From NCBI GenBank assembly GCA_943789465.1, contig CALSUF010000004.1, forward strand, positions 124,001 to 188,000: a DNA stretch of 64,000 nucleotides, in the 5' to 3' direction. Source of the stretch: an uncultured Flavobacteriaceae bacterium. GTDB taxonomy: Bacteria; Bacteroidota; Bacteroidia; Flavobacteriales; Flavobacteriaceae. Below the pieces are notes generated by a model. It was not told where the DNA came from, did no database searches, and worked only from the letters and a program-made list of their open reading frames with translations. Shown in pieces: positions 1 to 7,801 of the stretch. Every line of letters begins with the position of its first letter. Position 1 is the stretch's first letter. The translations under genes and the position numbers were made by a program.

Positions 1-1995
1 GGCCTACAAAAAATTGATGTAGAAGGCAAAAAACAAGAAGCTATAAAATTATTTTATGGCGAACGTGATATCCTGTATTTGAGTATTCATGCCCTTCACA
101 AAATCACAAAATTTAATGGTAAGGATGGCAAATCTCCTAAAGTCTATAAATTAGGCAGTAAGGCTTGGAAAGTATTGAAACAAAAAACCAAATCTAGGGT
201 TAAAGAAATTGCCTTCAATCTCATAAAACTCTATGCCAAACGGAAGTTAGAAACAGGCTTTAGATACAATCCAGACAGTTCAATGCAGCTTGAATTAGAA
301 GCGTCGTTTGTGTTTGAAGATACTCCCGATCAAATGACAGCTACTGCCGATATCAAAGCTGATATGGAAAGCGAACGCCCTATGGATCGTTTGATTTGTG
401 GTGATGTAGGATTTGGAAAAACAGAAGTTGCTTTAAGAGCCGCTTTTAAAGCCGTAGACAATGGTAAACAAGTGGCTGTTTTGGTACCTACCACCATTCT
501 GGCATTTCAGCATGCGAAGACTTTCAAATCTCGTTTAAAGGATTTCCCTGTTGCAGTCGATTATATCAATCGATTTAAAACTACCAAACAACGCAAAGAA
601 ACCTTAGAGCAGTTAGAATCGGGGAAATTAGATATCATTATTGGAACACATCAATTGGTTAATAAATCGGTTAAGTTTAAAGATTTAGGGCTGCTAATTG
701 TCGATGAAGAACAGAAATTTGGAGTCGCTGTCAAAGAAAAACTCAAAACCCTTAAAGACAATGTGGATGTGCTCACACTGACTGCCACACCCATCCCACG
801 AACACTTCAATTTAGTTTGATGGCTGCACGTGATTTATCGGTAATTACTACGCCACCACCCAATCGTTTCCCAATAGAAAGTATTGTAATTCGTTTAAGT
901 GAAGAAACGATTCGTGATGCCATTCAATATGAAATTCAACGTGCAGGGCAAGTTTATTTTATTCACAACAGAATTGAAAATATTAAAGAAGTTGCAGGGC
1001 TTTTACAACGCCTCGTTCCTGATGCTAAAATTCGTGTTGGTCATGGGCAAATGGAAGGGCGTAAATTGGAGCAGCTCATGCTTGATTTTATGGGTGGAGA
1101 ATTTGATGTATTGGTCAGTACCACTATTGTAGAAAGTGGTTTGGATGTTCCCAATGCCAACACCATTTTTATTAACAATGCCAATAATTTTGGATTGAGT
1201 GATTTACATCAAATGCGGGGTCGTGTTGGAAGAAGTAATAAGAAAGCCTTTTGTTATTTTATTACACCTGATTACCATGCCATGACCGATGAGGCTCGCA
1301 AACGTATTTCTGCATTGGAACAATACACAGCTCTTGGGAGTGGCTTTAATATTGCCATGAAAGATTTAGAAATTCGAGGGGCAGGCGATCTTTTAGGAGG
1401 AGAACAAAGTGGATTTATCAATGATATCGGATTTGAAACCTATCAAAAAATTCTGAACGAAGCCATTGAAGAACTCAAAGAAACAGAATTCAAGTCGCTT
1501 TATAACGAAGACATAAACACCAAAGAATTTGTAAGAGATGTGACTATTGACACCGATTTTTCTTTGCTATTTCCTGACGATTACATCAATAATATTACAG
1601 AGCGTTTAAGTCTTTATACCCAACTGAATACTTTGAAAAATGAAGATGAATTACACTTATTTGAACGGGATTTAACAGATCGATTTGGACCTCTTCCAAC
1701 ACAAGTTGTAGATTTATTGGACAGTGTTCGGATCAAGTGGATAGCAACAACTTTAGGGTTTGAAAAAGTAGTCATGAAAAACCATAAATTAGTGGGCTAT
1801 TTTATCAGTGATCAAGAGAGTCGTTTTTATCAGAGTATTCATTTTTCAAAAGTATTGCAATACGTACAAGCACACCCCCAGTCCTGTGTAGTGAAAGAAA
1901 AACAAATGCGTGTGGGACTTCGATTATTAATGACATTTTCAAATATAAATTCCGTTCGGCAAGCTCTGGAGGCTTTGAAACCTATTTTTGCATAA
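1..1995 (+). CDS. mfd: Transcription-repair coupling factor Mfd, 3' part
   Basis: Mfd is a DNA translocase that removes RNA polymerase stalled at lesions and recruits UvrA. The reading frame is open from base 1, so the gene starts outside the window; about 664 C-terminal residues of a normally ~1,100-residue protein are present. The first residues belong to the end of the CarD-like polymerase-interaction domain (GLQKI, then IHALHKITKF). The SF2 helicase core follows: Walker A GDVGFGKT at about 400-423, the DEEQ box at about 702-713, TATPIPRT after it, and the QMRGRVGR motif VI near 1210. The last ~150 residues match the Mfd C-terminal regulatory domain. No damage is seen in the visible part. 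The family assignment is secure. Confidence 0.97.
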   Translation, partial: GLQKIDVEGKKQEAIKLFYGERDILYLSIHALHKITKFNGKDGKSPKVYKLGSKAWKVLKQKTKSRVKEIAFNLIKLYAKRKLETGFRYNPDSSMQLELEASFVFEDTPDQMTATADIKADMESERPMDRLICGDVGFGKTEVALRAAFKAVDNGKQVAVLVPTTILAFQHAKTFKSRLKDFPVAVDYINRFKTTKQRKETLEQLESGKLDIIIGTHQLVNKSVKFKDLGLLIVDEEQKFGVAVKEKLKTLKDNVDVLTLTATPIPRTLQFSLMAARDLSVITTPPPNRFPIESIVIRLSEETIRDAIQYEIQRAGQVYFIHNRIENIKEVAGLLQRLVPDAKIRVGHGQMEGRKLEQLMLDFMGGEFDVLVSTTIVESGLDVPNANTIFINNANNFGLSDLHQMRGRVGRSNKKAFCYFITPDYHAMTDEARKRISALEQYTALGSGFNIAMKDLEIRGAGDLLGGEQSGFINDIGFETYQKILNEAIEELKETEFKSLYNEDINTKEFVRDVTIDTDFSLLFPDDYINNITERLSLYTQLNTLKNEDELHLFERDLTDRFGPLPTQVVDLLDSVRIKWIATTLGFEKVVMKNHKLVGYFISDQESRFYQSIHFSKVLQYVQAHPQSCVVKEKQMRVGLRLLMTFSNINSVRQALEALKPIFA

Positions 1996-2020
1996 CTCTT
2001 AGTTTTCAATTCAAGTTGAT

Positions 2021-2028
2021 TATATTTG
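2021..2028 (+). promoter_or_regulatory. Candidate -7 element (TATATTTG) of the thioredoxin-like gene
   Basis: A perfect TAnnTTTG lies 22 nt before the ATG at 2051. No well-placed TTG about 20 nt upstream is seen, so this is a candidate only. Confidence 0.4.
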
Positions 2029-2050
2029 AATCCAATAAACCTACAGTCTC

Positions 2051-3376
2051 ATGTTTAAATACCTTCTCTATCTTAGTTTAATTGTTCCGATTTTTGGGTT
2101 TTCTCAACATCAAATCAAAGGCACTTTTTCGCCTGCTACTGAATTTAAAGCAACCATGTTGTATCAGCTTTCATCAGGAAATGTGAACTATACTAGTTAT
2201 GGATCCGTGGACAAAAAAGGCGTTGTGCAAATCGATCTTGATGCCTCCATCCCTGCTGGAGTCTATAAATTGGTGTATGCCTTGCCTCAATCCGATCACA
2301 ATTTTGAATTTATTTATAATGGAACAGAAGATATTGTTTTTAATTTTGATAGGGCTACGGGTGTTGAATTTACAAACTCGAAGGAAAATCAATTATTTCA
2401 ATCCTATAAACAGTCCATCAGTACAGCACAAAATGAGTTGTTACAATTTTATACCCAAAAGACGTTGGACTCAATAAAATATAGAAAATACCTCTTACAA
2501 ATAGACAGCCTTCAAAATTCGTATGAAACATTGTCTAAAGGTCTGATTGCTTCCCATTTTATAGTCGCGAGTAAACCCTACGTACCAAGCAAAGTGGTAA
2601 CGGCTGAAACCTATATGGAGAATCCAAAATCTGATTATTTTAAACCCATGAACTTTCAAGATACGATCCTTCAAAGTTCAAACTTTTTAATAGACAAATC
2701 CATTGATTATATTCTAGGAATGCACACTTCTGAAACGCCTTCATTTCAGCAATATACAGCTAATATTGATGCGGTGTACCAAGCTTTTTCAAATACAAAC
2801 CTAGCTTATCAACTGATAAGTTTGAATACTTTAAAGGAACTTTTAATTAAATCACAACAAGAAGCGTTGGCAGTGTATCTCACAAAAACCTATGTACTGC
2901 CGTTGGCGATCGAACTAAGCGCGACAGAACTAATGTTGTCCCTGCAAACATTTTTACGAGCAGCTGTAGGTGCCAAAGCTCCAAATTTTGAGATACAAGA
3001 TCCTTTAACGGCATTACAAACATCTCTTTATGAGTTGAAGGATACCACCACTTACATCTTAATTTTTTGGAGTAGCGACTGTGGACATTGTATGAAGGAA
3101 CTTCCCCAAGTACATTCCTATATTTCAAGCCATCCTGAAAAAGACCTAAAAATCATTGCTATTGGATTGGAAAAAAAGCCTCAACCATGGGGTGAAGTTA
3201 TAAAGAAATGGCCCACATTCACACATACTATTGCAGAAGGTAAATGGGAGCACAGCATTCCAATAAATTATGACATCCAAGCAACGCCAAGCTACTTTGT
3301 GTTGGATGCTTCCAAAACAATAACATCGAAGCCGTATTTATTAAAAGATTTAAAAGCAGTTTTAGATCAAAAGTGA
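2051..3376 (+). CDS. TlpA-like thioredoxin-fold protein with N-terminal extension
   Basis: This is a 441-residue exported protein. It starts with a hydrophobic signal peptide (FKYLLYLSLIVPIFGFSQ) and ends with a thioredoxin-like domain of about 140 residues. That domain contains the redox motif WSSDCGHC at about 3071-3091 and the cis-proline-type segment ATPSYFV near the end. The middle ~280 residues resemble the DUF4369/DUF5106-type extensions common in Bacteroidota TlpA proteins; that part is inferred from the layout. It probably works in the periplasm as a thiol:disulfide reductase, with unknown substrate. It converges on yraN and overlaps it by 10 nt at the 3' end. Confidence 0.85.
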   Translation: MFKYLLYLSLIVPIFGFSQHQIKGTFSPATEFKATMLYQLSSGNVNYTSYGSVDKKGVVQIDLDASIPAGVYKLVYALPQSDHNFEFIYNGTEDIVFNFDRATGVEFTNSKENQLFQSYKQSISTAQNELLQFYTQKTLDSIKYRKYLLQIDSLQNSYETLSKGLIASHFIVASKPYVPSKVVTAETYMENPKSDYFKPMNFQDTILQSSNFLIDKSIDYILGMHTSETPSFQQYTANIDAVYQAFSNTNLAYQLISLNTLKELLIKSQQEALAVYLTKTYVLPLAIELSATELMLSLQTFLRAAVGAKAPNFEIQDPLTALQTSLYELKDTTTYILIFWSSDCGHCMKELPQVHSYISSHPEKDLKIIAIGLEKKPQPWGEVIKKWPTFTHTIAEGKWEHSIPINYDIQATPSYFVLDASKTITSKPYLLKDLKAVLDQK

Positions 3377-3726
3377 TAAAATGCATTTTCAATATGCTCA
3401 ATTTGAGGGGCTTGTTTTGTAAGTACAATCGCAATGATATCAAAACGAACTTCGACCTCTAAATTTTTGGAAGCCACAAAATAATCCACCGTTTTAACAA
3501 TGCGTTGTATTTGGGCCGGTTTTAGAAATTCCTCAGGCGCTCCAAAGTCAATACTACTTCGAGTTTTAACTTCTAATGCTACCAAACAATTGTTTTTTTG
3601 AGCAATGATATCAACCTCCCCTTTCAAATAGCGAAAGTTTTGTGCTAAAATCTGATAGCCTTTAGATATTAAATAATCCACTGCTAAGCGTTCTCCAGAA
3701 ATACCACGATTATAAGAGTCAGACAT
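3367..3726 (-). CDS. yraN: YraN family (UPF0102) nuclease-fold protein
   Basis: This 119-residue protein has the normal length for YraN/UPF0102. The N-terminal GISGERLAVDYL helix is followed by the restriction-endonuclease-like core GEVDII...ALEVKTR, whose acidic and lysine residues would form the metal site of this fold. The cellular role is not established for the family. The gene is the last of a leftward group (ldcA, ABM monooxygenase, yraN): it starts 6 nt after the stop of the ABM gene, so cotranscription is likely. Confidence 0.9.
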   Translation of the reverse strand: MSDSYNRGISGERLAVDYLISKGYQILAQNFRYLKGEVDIIAQKNNCLVALEVKTRSSIDFGAPEEFLKPAQIQRIVKTVDYFVASKNLEVEVRFDIIAIVLTKQAPQIEHIENAFYHF

Positions 3727-3732
3727 GAAATC

Positions 3733-4053
3733 TTATTTTTTAGAAAATTCATAATCGCGTTCTACCTTGGCAATGCGGACTTTATATTGGCTATACCATG
3801 TTTTTTGACCTTCAGATTGTGCTTTTTGATGGTCTAAATCTGCCTTCCATTTTTTGATAGATTCCAAGTCACTCCAATAAGACACAGTAATTCCAATATC
3901 TGAATGGGCATTTTCCATGCCCAAAAATCCCTTTTGTTGAAGCGCAAGTGCATTCATAAGTGCGTTTATTTCAGCATAGCCGTCAGTGTTAGTGGTGCGC
4001 ACAGTACTAAAAATAACAGCATAATAGGGTGGTGGTGGAGTGTTTGAAATCAT
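3733..4053 (-). CDS. Antibiotic biosynthesis monooxygenase (ABM) domain protein
   Basis: This 106-residue single-domain protein has the dimeric alpha/beta-barrel ABM pattern: a first strand YYAVIFSTVRT, the helix AEINALMNALALQQKGFLGMENA, a central strand ITVSYWSDLESIKKWKADLDHQKAQ, and a C-terminal strand YKVRIAKVERDYEF. Members oxidise quinone-like substrates or bind haem, but the substrate cannot be told from the sequence. It lies between ldcA and yraN in the same direction with short gaps (10 and 6 nt), consistent with one transcript. Confidence 0.8.
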   Translation of the reverse strand: MISNTPPPPYYAVIFSTVRTTNTDGYAEINALMNALALQQKGFLGMENAHSDIGITVSYWSDLESIKKWKADLDHQKAQSEGQKTWYSQYKVRIAKVERDYEFSKK

Positions 4054-4063
4054 CCTAAGAATA

Positions 4064-4978
4064 TTAATCTATAAATAAGACCCTTGTTTTTGATTTGGTC
4101 ACTTGCAGTTGAACACTCCTTCCAAAATAAAGGGCACGATTTTCGAGTTCGTGACCTGCTGGAAAATCAAATGCAACGGGCACGTCAGTATCTTTTAGTA
4201 CCTCTAAAATCAAGGCTTCAATAGAGTGTCCCCAAGCTGGGGTATTGGTTTTAAGTTGGCTTATATCTCCAATGATCACGCCGGCACACTGTTCAAAATA
4301 TCCGGCACGTTTCAAACTTTGTAGTTGTCTATCTATGTGGTATTTGTATTCGTCAATTTCTTCAATAAAAATAATTTTTCCTCTAGTATCAAGTTGTGTA
4401 TTACTTCCCAAGGTAGCAGTTAATAAGGATAAATTTCCACCTACAAGTAGTCCTGTTGCAGTTCCTAATCTATTGGCAGAACTCCCCTCAATTTCATAAG
4501 AATTGAGTTGTCCAAAAAGGGCTGTTCTTAGGGTTTCAATAGATTGTTTTATAGCACTAGCATCTTCGGTGAGGTTGATGCACATCATGGCATGCAAACT
4601 TTCGTAGCCTAAATTATTTAAGGCATTGTGAAGCACCGTTACATCCGAATATCCAACCACCCATTTGGGATGGGTTTTAAAACCCTCAAAGTCTAGATGA
4701 TCTATAATTCTAAGCGTGCCATAACCCCCGCGTGCACACCAAATTGCTTTGATGTTTGGATGGTCCAAAGCCCATTGTAAATCACTGCTGCGTTGGGCAT
4801 CTGTTCCTGCAAAATGAGCTGCTTTTGTTTCGAGGTGTTTTCCAAAAACAACTTCCAATCCCCAGCTTTTTAAAAGGGTTTTGGTATTTTGAATCACCTT
4901 GGCATCTTGTTTTAAAACACCTGCAGGTGCAACAACAGCAACCGTGTCACCCATTTTTAAATAGGAAGGACGTGTCAT
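4064..4978 (-). CDS. ldcA: LD-carboxypeptidase (peptidase family S66)
   Basis: This enzyme cleaves the terminal D-alanine from murein tetrapeptides during peptidoglycan recycling. The serine nucleophile lies in GYSDVTVLH; the glutamate of the triad is in FIEEIDEYKYHIDRQL and the histidine in DFPAGHELENRALYFG, in the usual order. The frame is open up to an ATG at 5095, but homologues start just before the GDTVAVVAPAG strand, so I chose the ATG at 4978 (305 residues). The longer version would add a 39-residue poorly conserved head beginning [17 protein letters not shown], which could be a weak signal anchor. First gene of the leftward group. Confidence 0.88.
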   Translation of the reverse strand: MTRPSYLKMGDTVAVVAPAGVLKQDAKVIQNTKTLLKSWGLEVVFGKHLETKAAHFAGTDAQRSSDLQWALDHPNIKAIWCARGGYGTLRIIDHLDFEGFKTHPKWVVGYSDVTVLHNALNNLGYESLHAMMCINLTEDASAIKQSIETLRTALFGQLNSYEIEGSSANRLGTATGLLVGGNLSLLTATLGSNTQLDTRGKIIFIEEIDEYKYHIDRQLQSLKRAGYFEQCAGVIIGDISQLKTNTPAWGHSIEALILEVLKDTDVPVAFDFPAGHELENRALYFGRSVQLQVTKSKTRVLFID

Positions 4979-5163
4979 TTCTAAGGATGTATTTGGAGAA
5001 AAAGAAGAAGTATTTGAGGCATTCATAAGCGTCTTGTTTTGTTCTAGATCATGGGCCAGTATTAAAAGGCACCACATTAAAGTATTAAGCATCATTATAA
5101 GGGCTTTTTTGTAAAGGTAGGAATTTCTCTAAAATTCTGTTTCAGATTGGATGTATTATTATG

Positions 5164-5171
5164 TATTTTTG
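5164..5171 (+). promoter_or_regulatory. Candidate -7 element (TATTTTTG) of metG
   Basis: TAnnTTTG match 20 nt before the chosen metG ATG at 5192. A TTG at 5147-5149 is closer (14 nt) than the usual ~20, so the -33 part is uncertain. Confidence 0.45.
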
Positions 5172-5191
5172 TGCTCATAATTCAGAATTCA

Positions 5192-7243
5192 ATGTCAAAA
5201 CGTTTTACGATTACTGCCGCTTTACCCTACACCAATGGACCCATTCATATTGGCCATCTGGCGGGCGTATATGTACCAGCGGATATCTATGCACGTTACT
5301 TGCGTTTGCAAGGCCATGATGTGGCTTTTATTTGTGGAAGTGACGAACATGGGGTGCCCATCACGATCAAAGCTAAAAAAGAAGGCGTCACTCCTCAGGA
5401 TATAGTAGATCGTTTCCATGCAAATATCAAAACGTCTTTTGAAGACTTTGATATCTCGTTTGATAATTATTCTAGAACTTCTGCAAAAATTCACCACCAA
5501 ACAGCTGCTGAATTTTTTAAAACCTTGTACGATAAAGGCGCTTTTATTGAAGAAACCACCGCTCAATTATACGATGCTGAAGCCAACCAGTTTTTGGCCG
5601 ATCGGTTTGTGGTAGGAACCTGTCCAAAATGTGGCAATGAAGAAAGTTATGGCGATCAATGTGAAGCCTGTGGAACCACGCATAATGCCACGGATTTAAT
5701 CAACCCAAAATCGGCTATAACAGGTGCTACTCCTTCCTTAAAAGAAACCAAACACTGGTTTTTACCACTTGACAAACACGAAGCATTTTTAAAAGAATGG
5801 ATTTTAGACGGGCACAAATCCGATTGGAAACCCAATGTCTATGGCCAGTGTAAATCTTGGATTGATGATGGTTTGCGTCCGCGTGCCGTCACCCGCGATT
5901 TAGATTGGGGCATTCCTGTTCCAGTGGAGGGTGGCGATGGCAAAGTGCTTTATGTCTGGTTTGATGCGCCTATTGGCTACATATCTTCTACCAAAGAATG
6001 GGCCCAGCGCGAAGGCAAGGATTGGGAGCCATATTGGAAAGATGAAAACACCACTTTGGTCCATTTTATAGGAAAAGATAATATTGTATTTCACTGTATT
6101 ATGTTTCCCGCAATGCTCAAAGCAGAAGGGAGTTATATCCTACCAAAAAATGTACCTGCCAACGAATTTTTAAATCTAGAAGGTCAAAAACTATCCACTT
6201 CTAAAAACTGGGCGGTTTGGTTGCCGGAGTATTTAAAAGACTTTCCAGAAAAACAAGATGTGTTGCGGTACGTACTAACGGCAACTGCTCCCGAAACAAA
6301 AGACAATGATTTTACGTGGAAAGATTTTCAAGCTCGAAATAATAATGAATTGGTCGCTATTTTTGGGAATTTTATCAACCGTGTGTTGGTACTGACCAAT
6401 AAATATTACGATGGTATTGTGCCACATCCAAACACCTTTTCAGAAATTGATACTCAAACCTTAGAAAAAGTAAAAGCCTTTCCTGCAAGTTTATCAAAAT
6501 CCATTGAACGCTACCGTTTTAGAGAAGCCAGTCAGGAATTGATGAACCTCGCCCGACTGGGGAATAAATATTTAGCAGATGAAGAGCCTTGGAAAGTGAT
6601 CAAAACGGATCCGGAACGTGTACAAACCATTATGTATGTAGCACTTCAAATTTCTGCAGCTTTGGCGGTGGTATCTGAACCTTTTTTACCAGCATCATCC
6701 CAAAAATTAAAAACAATGCTTCAGCTAGCTCCCCACTCTTGGGAAGCGGTACAAACTGGCAACCCACTTTTACAACCTGATCACAACATTGGAACTGCAG
6801 CACTGCTATTTGCTAAAATTGAAGATGCAGATATAGAAAAACAATTAGAAAAATTAGCGCAAAGTAAATTGGCAAATACGATAGCTAATAAAGTAGTAGA
6901 GCCCCAAAAAGAAACGGTTACTTTTGAAGATTTTTCAAAATTAGACCTTCGTGTGGGGACCATTATTGCAGCTGAAAAAATGCCGAAAGCCAAAAAATTA
7001 TTGGTGCTTCAAGTGGATACGGGTATCGATATTCGTACCATTGTTTCTGGGATAGCTGAGAGTTTTAAAGCAGAAGAGGTTCTAGGCAAACGCGTGACTG
7101 TGTTGGTCAATTTAGCACCGCGTGCGTTGCGGGGTGTCGAAAGTCAAGGCATGATATTAATGACTGAATCCTCAGACGGACAACTCATTTTTGTGAATCC
7201 AGATGCGGCTCAAGATGCTGCAAATGGGTTGAAAATAAGTTAA
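5192..7243 (+). CDS. metG: Methionyl-tRNA synthetase
   Basis: This class I synthetase charges tRNA-Met. The ATG at 5192 gives [16 protein letters not shown], the usual start; the frame is open 45 nt further up. HIGH is at residues 19-22. The zinc-binding knuckles CPKCG and CEACG are at about 145-165. The KMSKS loop reads KLSTSKNW near residue 340. The anticodon-binding helical domain follows. The C-terminal ~105 residues ([16 protein letters not shown] to the end) are an OB-fold tRNA-binding/dimerisation domain, as in the E. coli-type long form. Length 683 is normal. Housekeeping and intact. Confidence 0.97.
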   Translation: MSKRFTITAALPYTNGPIHIGHLAGVYVPADIYARYLRLQGHDVAFICGSDEHGVPITIKAKKEGVTPQDIVDRFHANIKTSFEDFDISFDNYSRTSAKIHHQTAAEFFKTLYDKGAFIEETTAQLYDAEANQFLADRFVVGTCPKCGNEESYGDQCEACGTTHNATDLINPKSAITGATPSLKETKHWFLPLDKHEAFLKEWILDGHKSDWKPNVYGQCKSWIDDGLRPRAVTRDLDWGIPVPVEGGDGKVLYVWFDAPIGYISSTKEWAQREGKDWEPYWKDENTTLVHFIGKDNIVFHCIMFPAMLKAEGSYILPKNVPANEFLNLEGQKLSTSKNWAVWLPEYLKDFPEKQDVLRYVLTATAPETKDNDFTWKDFQARNNNELVAIFGNFINRVLVLTNKYYDGIVPHPNTFSEIDTQTLEKVKAFPASLSKSIERYRFREASQELMNLARLGNKYLADEEPWKVIKTDPERVQTIMYVALQISAALAVVSEPFLPASSQKLKTMLQLAPHSWEAVQTGNPLLQPDHNIGTAALLFAKIEDADIEKQLEKLAQSKLANTIANKVVEPQKETVTFEDFSKLDLRVGTIIAAEKMPKAKKLLVLQVDTGIDIRTIVSGIAESFKAEEVLGKRVTVLVNLAPRALRGVESQGMILMTESSDGQLIFVNPDAAQDAANGLKIS

Positions 7244-7510
7244 GAAGTATTTGACTCTGAGTATTGAGTATTATTAAATATAATAAGGATAAATGTGTTT
7301 AATCATCTCTAACCTCCTTTGTCCGTATTAACCTGCAGAAGATATTTTAACTTTTTACTTCTACACTTCAACAGACCAGGTTCAAACAACGCAGTGTGTT
7401 CTGGGGGTTTTAAGATTTTTAGTACTTCCGTGTCATTTGTCACTCATTGATTTCCTTATTAAAATAGTCGTTAAACAACTTAAGGTCAATAGTTTGTAAA
7501 AAATAAAAAT
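7244..7510. other. Gene-free stretch after metG
   Basis: No plausible gene, tRNA or strong hairpin was recognised in these 267 bases. The stretch is AT-rich and ends where the 20-bp-period boxes begin (7511). Confidence 0.5.
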
Positions 7511-7542
7511 CCGTTATTTACGTTATTGGACCGTTTGTTACA
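7510..7542 (+). promoter_or_regulatory. LytTR-like direct-repeat pair, upstream member
   Basis: TCCGTTATT at 7510 and ACCGTTTGT at 7530 are spaced exactly 20 bp and each is followed by TAC. The second fits the LytTR consensus [TA][AC][CA]GTTN[AG][TG] at all nine positions. No TAnnTTTG lies 39 nt downstream, unlike the other units, so this pair may be an auxiliary site for the array at 7578. Confidence 0.5.
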
Positions 7543-7577
7543 TACTCAAATTTACTTCTGTTTGCCTCTTAAAAAGT

Positions 7578-7687
7578 AATGTTTATTACGTTATTTTGCC
7601 GTTTATTACAATATTTTGCCGTTTATTACATCATTTTGCCTTTTGTTACATGGTGTTTTTACATGAGTCTGTTTTTAATTTACTTTG
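7578..7687 (+). promoter_or_regulatory. Four-box 20-bp-period array plus -7 element upstream of a secreted-protein gene
   Basis: Boxes GTTTATTACG, GTTTATTACA, GTTTATTACA and TTTTGTTACA start at 7581, 7601, 7621 and 7641, with exactly 20 bp between starts. The spacers are also alike (ATTTTGCC). The element TTACTTTG (one mismatch to TAnnTTTG) starts at 7680, which is 39 nt after the last box start, the same distance as in five other units. The ATG of the next gene is at 7802, leaving a leader of about 110 nt. That it is a promoter with activator sites is inference. Confidence 0.65.
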
Positions 7688-7801
7688 TTTAACCTAAATA
7701 TATAGATGTTAAACAATTTTTTCTATTGGAAGAACAACGTTGATGTTGAAAAACAGTCTTACCGCAAATTATTATCCAACACCTAAAGTTTCAAAAACAT
7801 A

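Noticed and set aside
5147-5191. Longer metG start adding [15 protein letters not shown]
   Set aside because: The extra residues overlap the promoter element TATTTTTG and homologues begin at [16 protein letters not shown].
7511-7650. CRISPR array, because of short regular repeats in an intergenic region
   Set aside because: The period is only 20 bp, spacers are alike and about 10 bp long, there is no cas gene, and the same boxes recur singly at promoters elsewhere.
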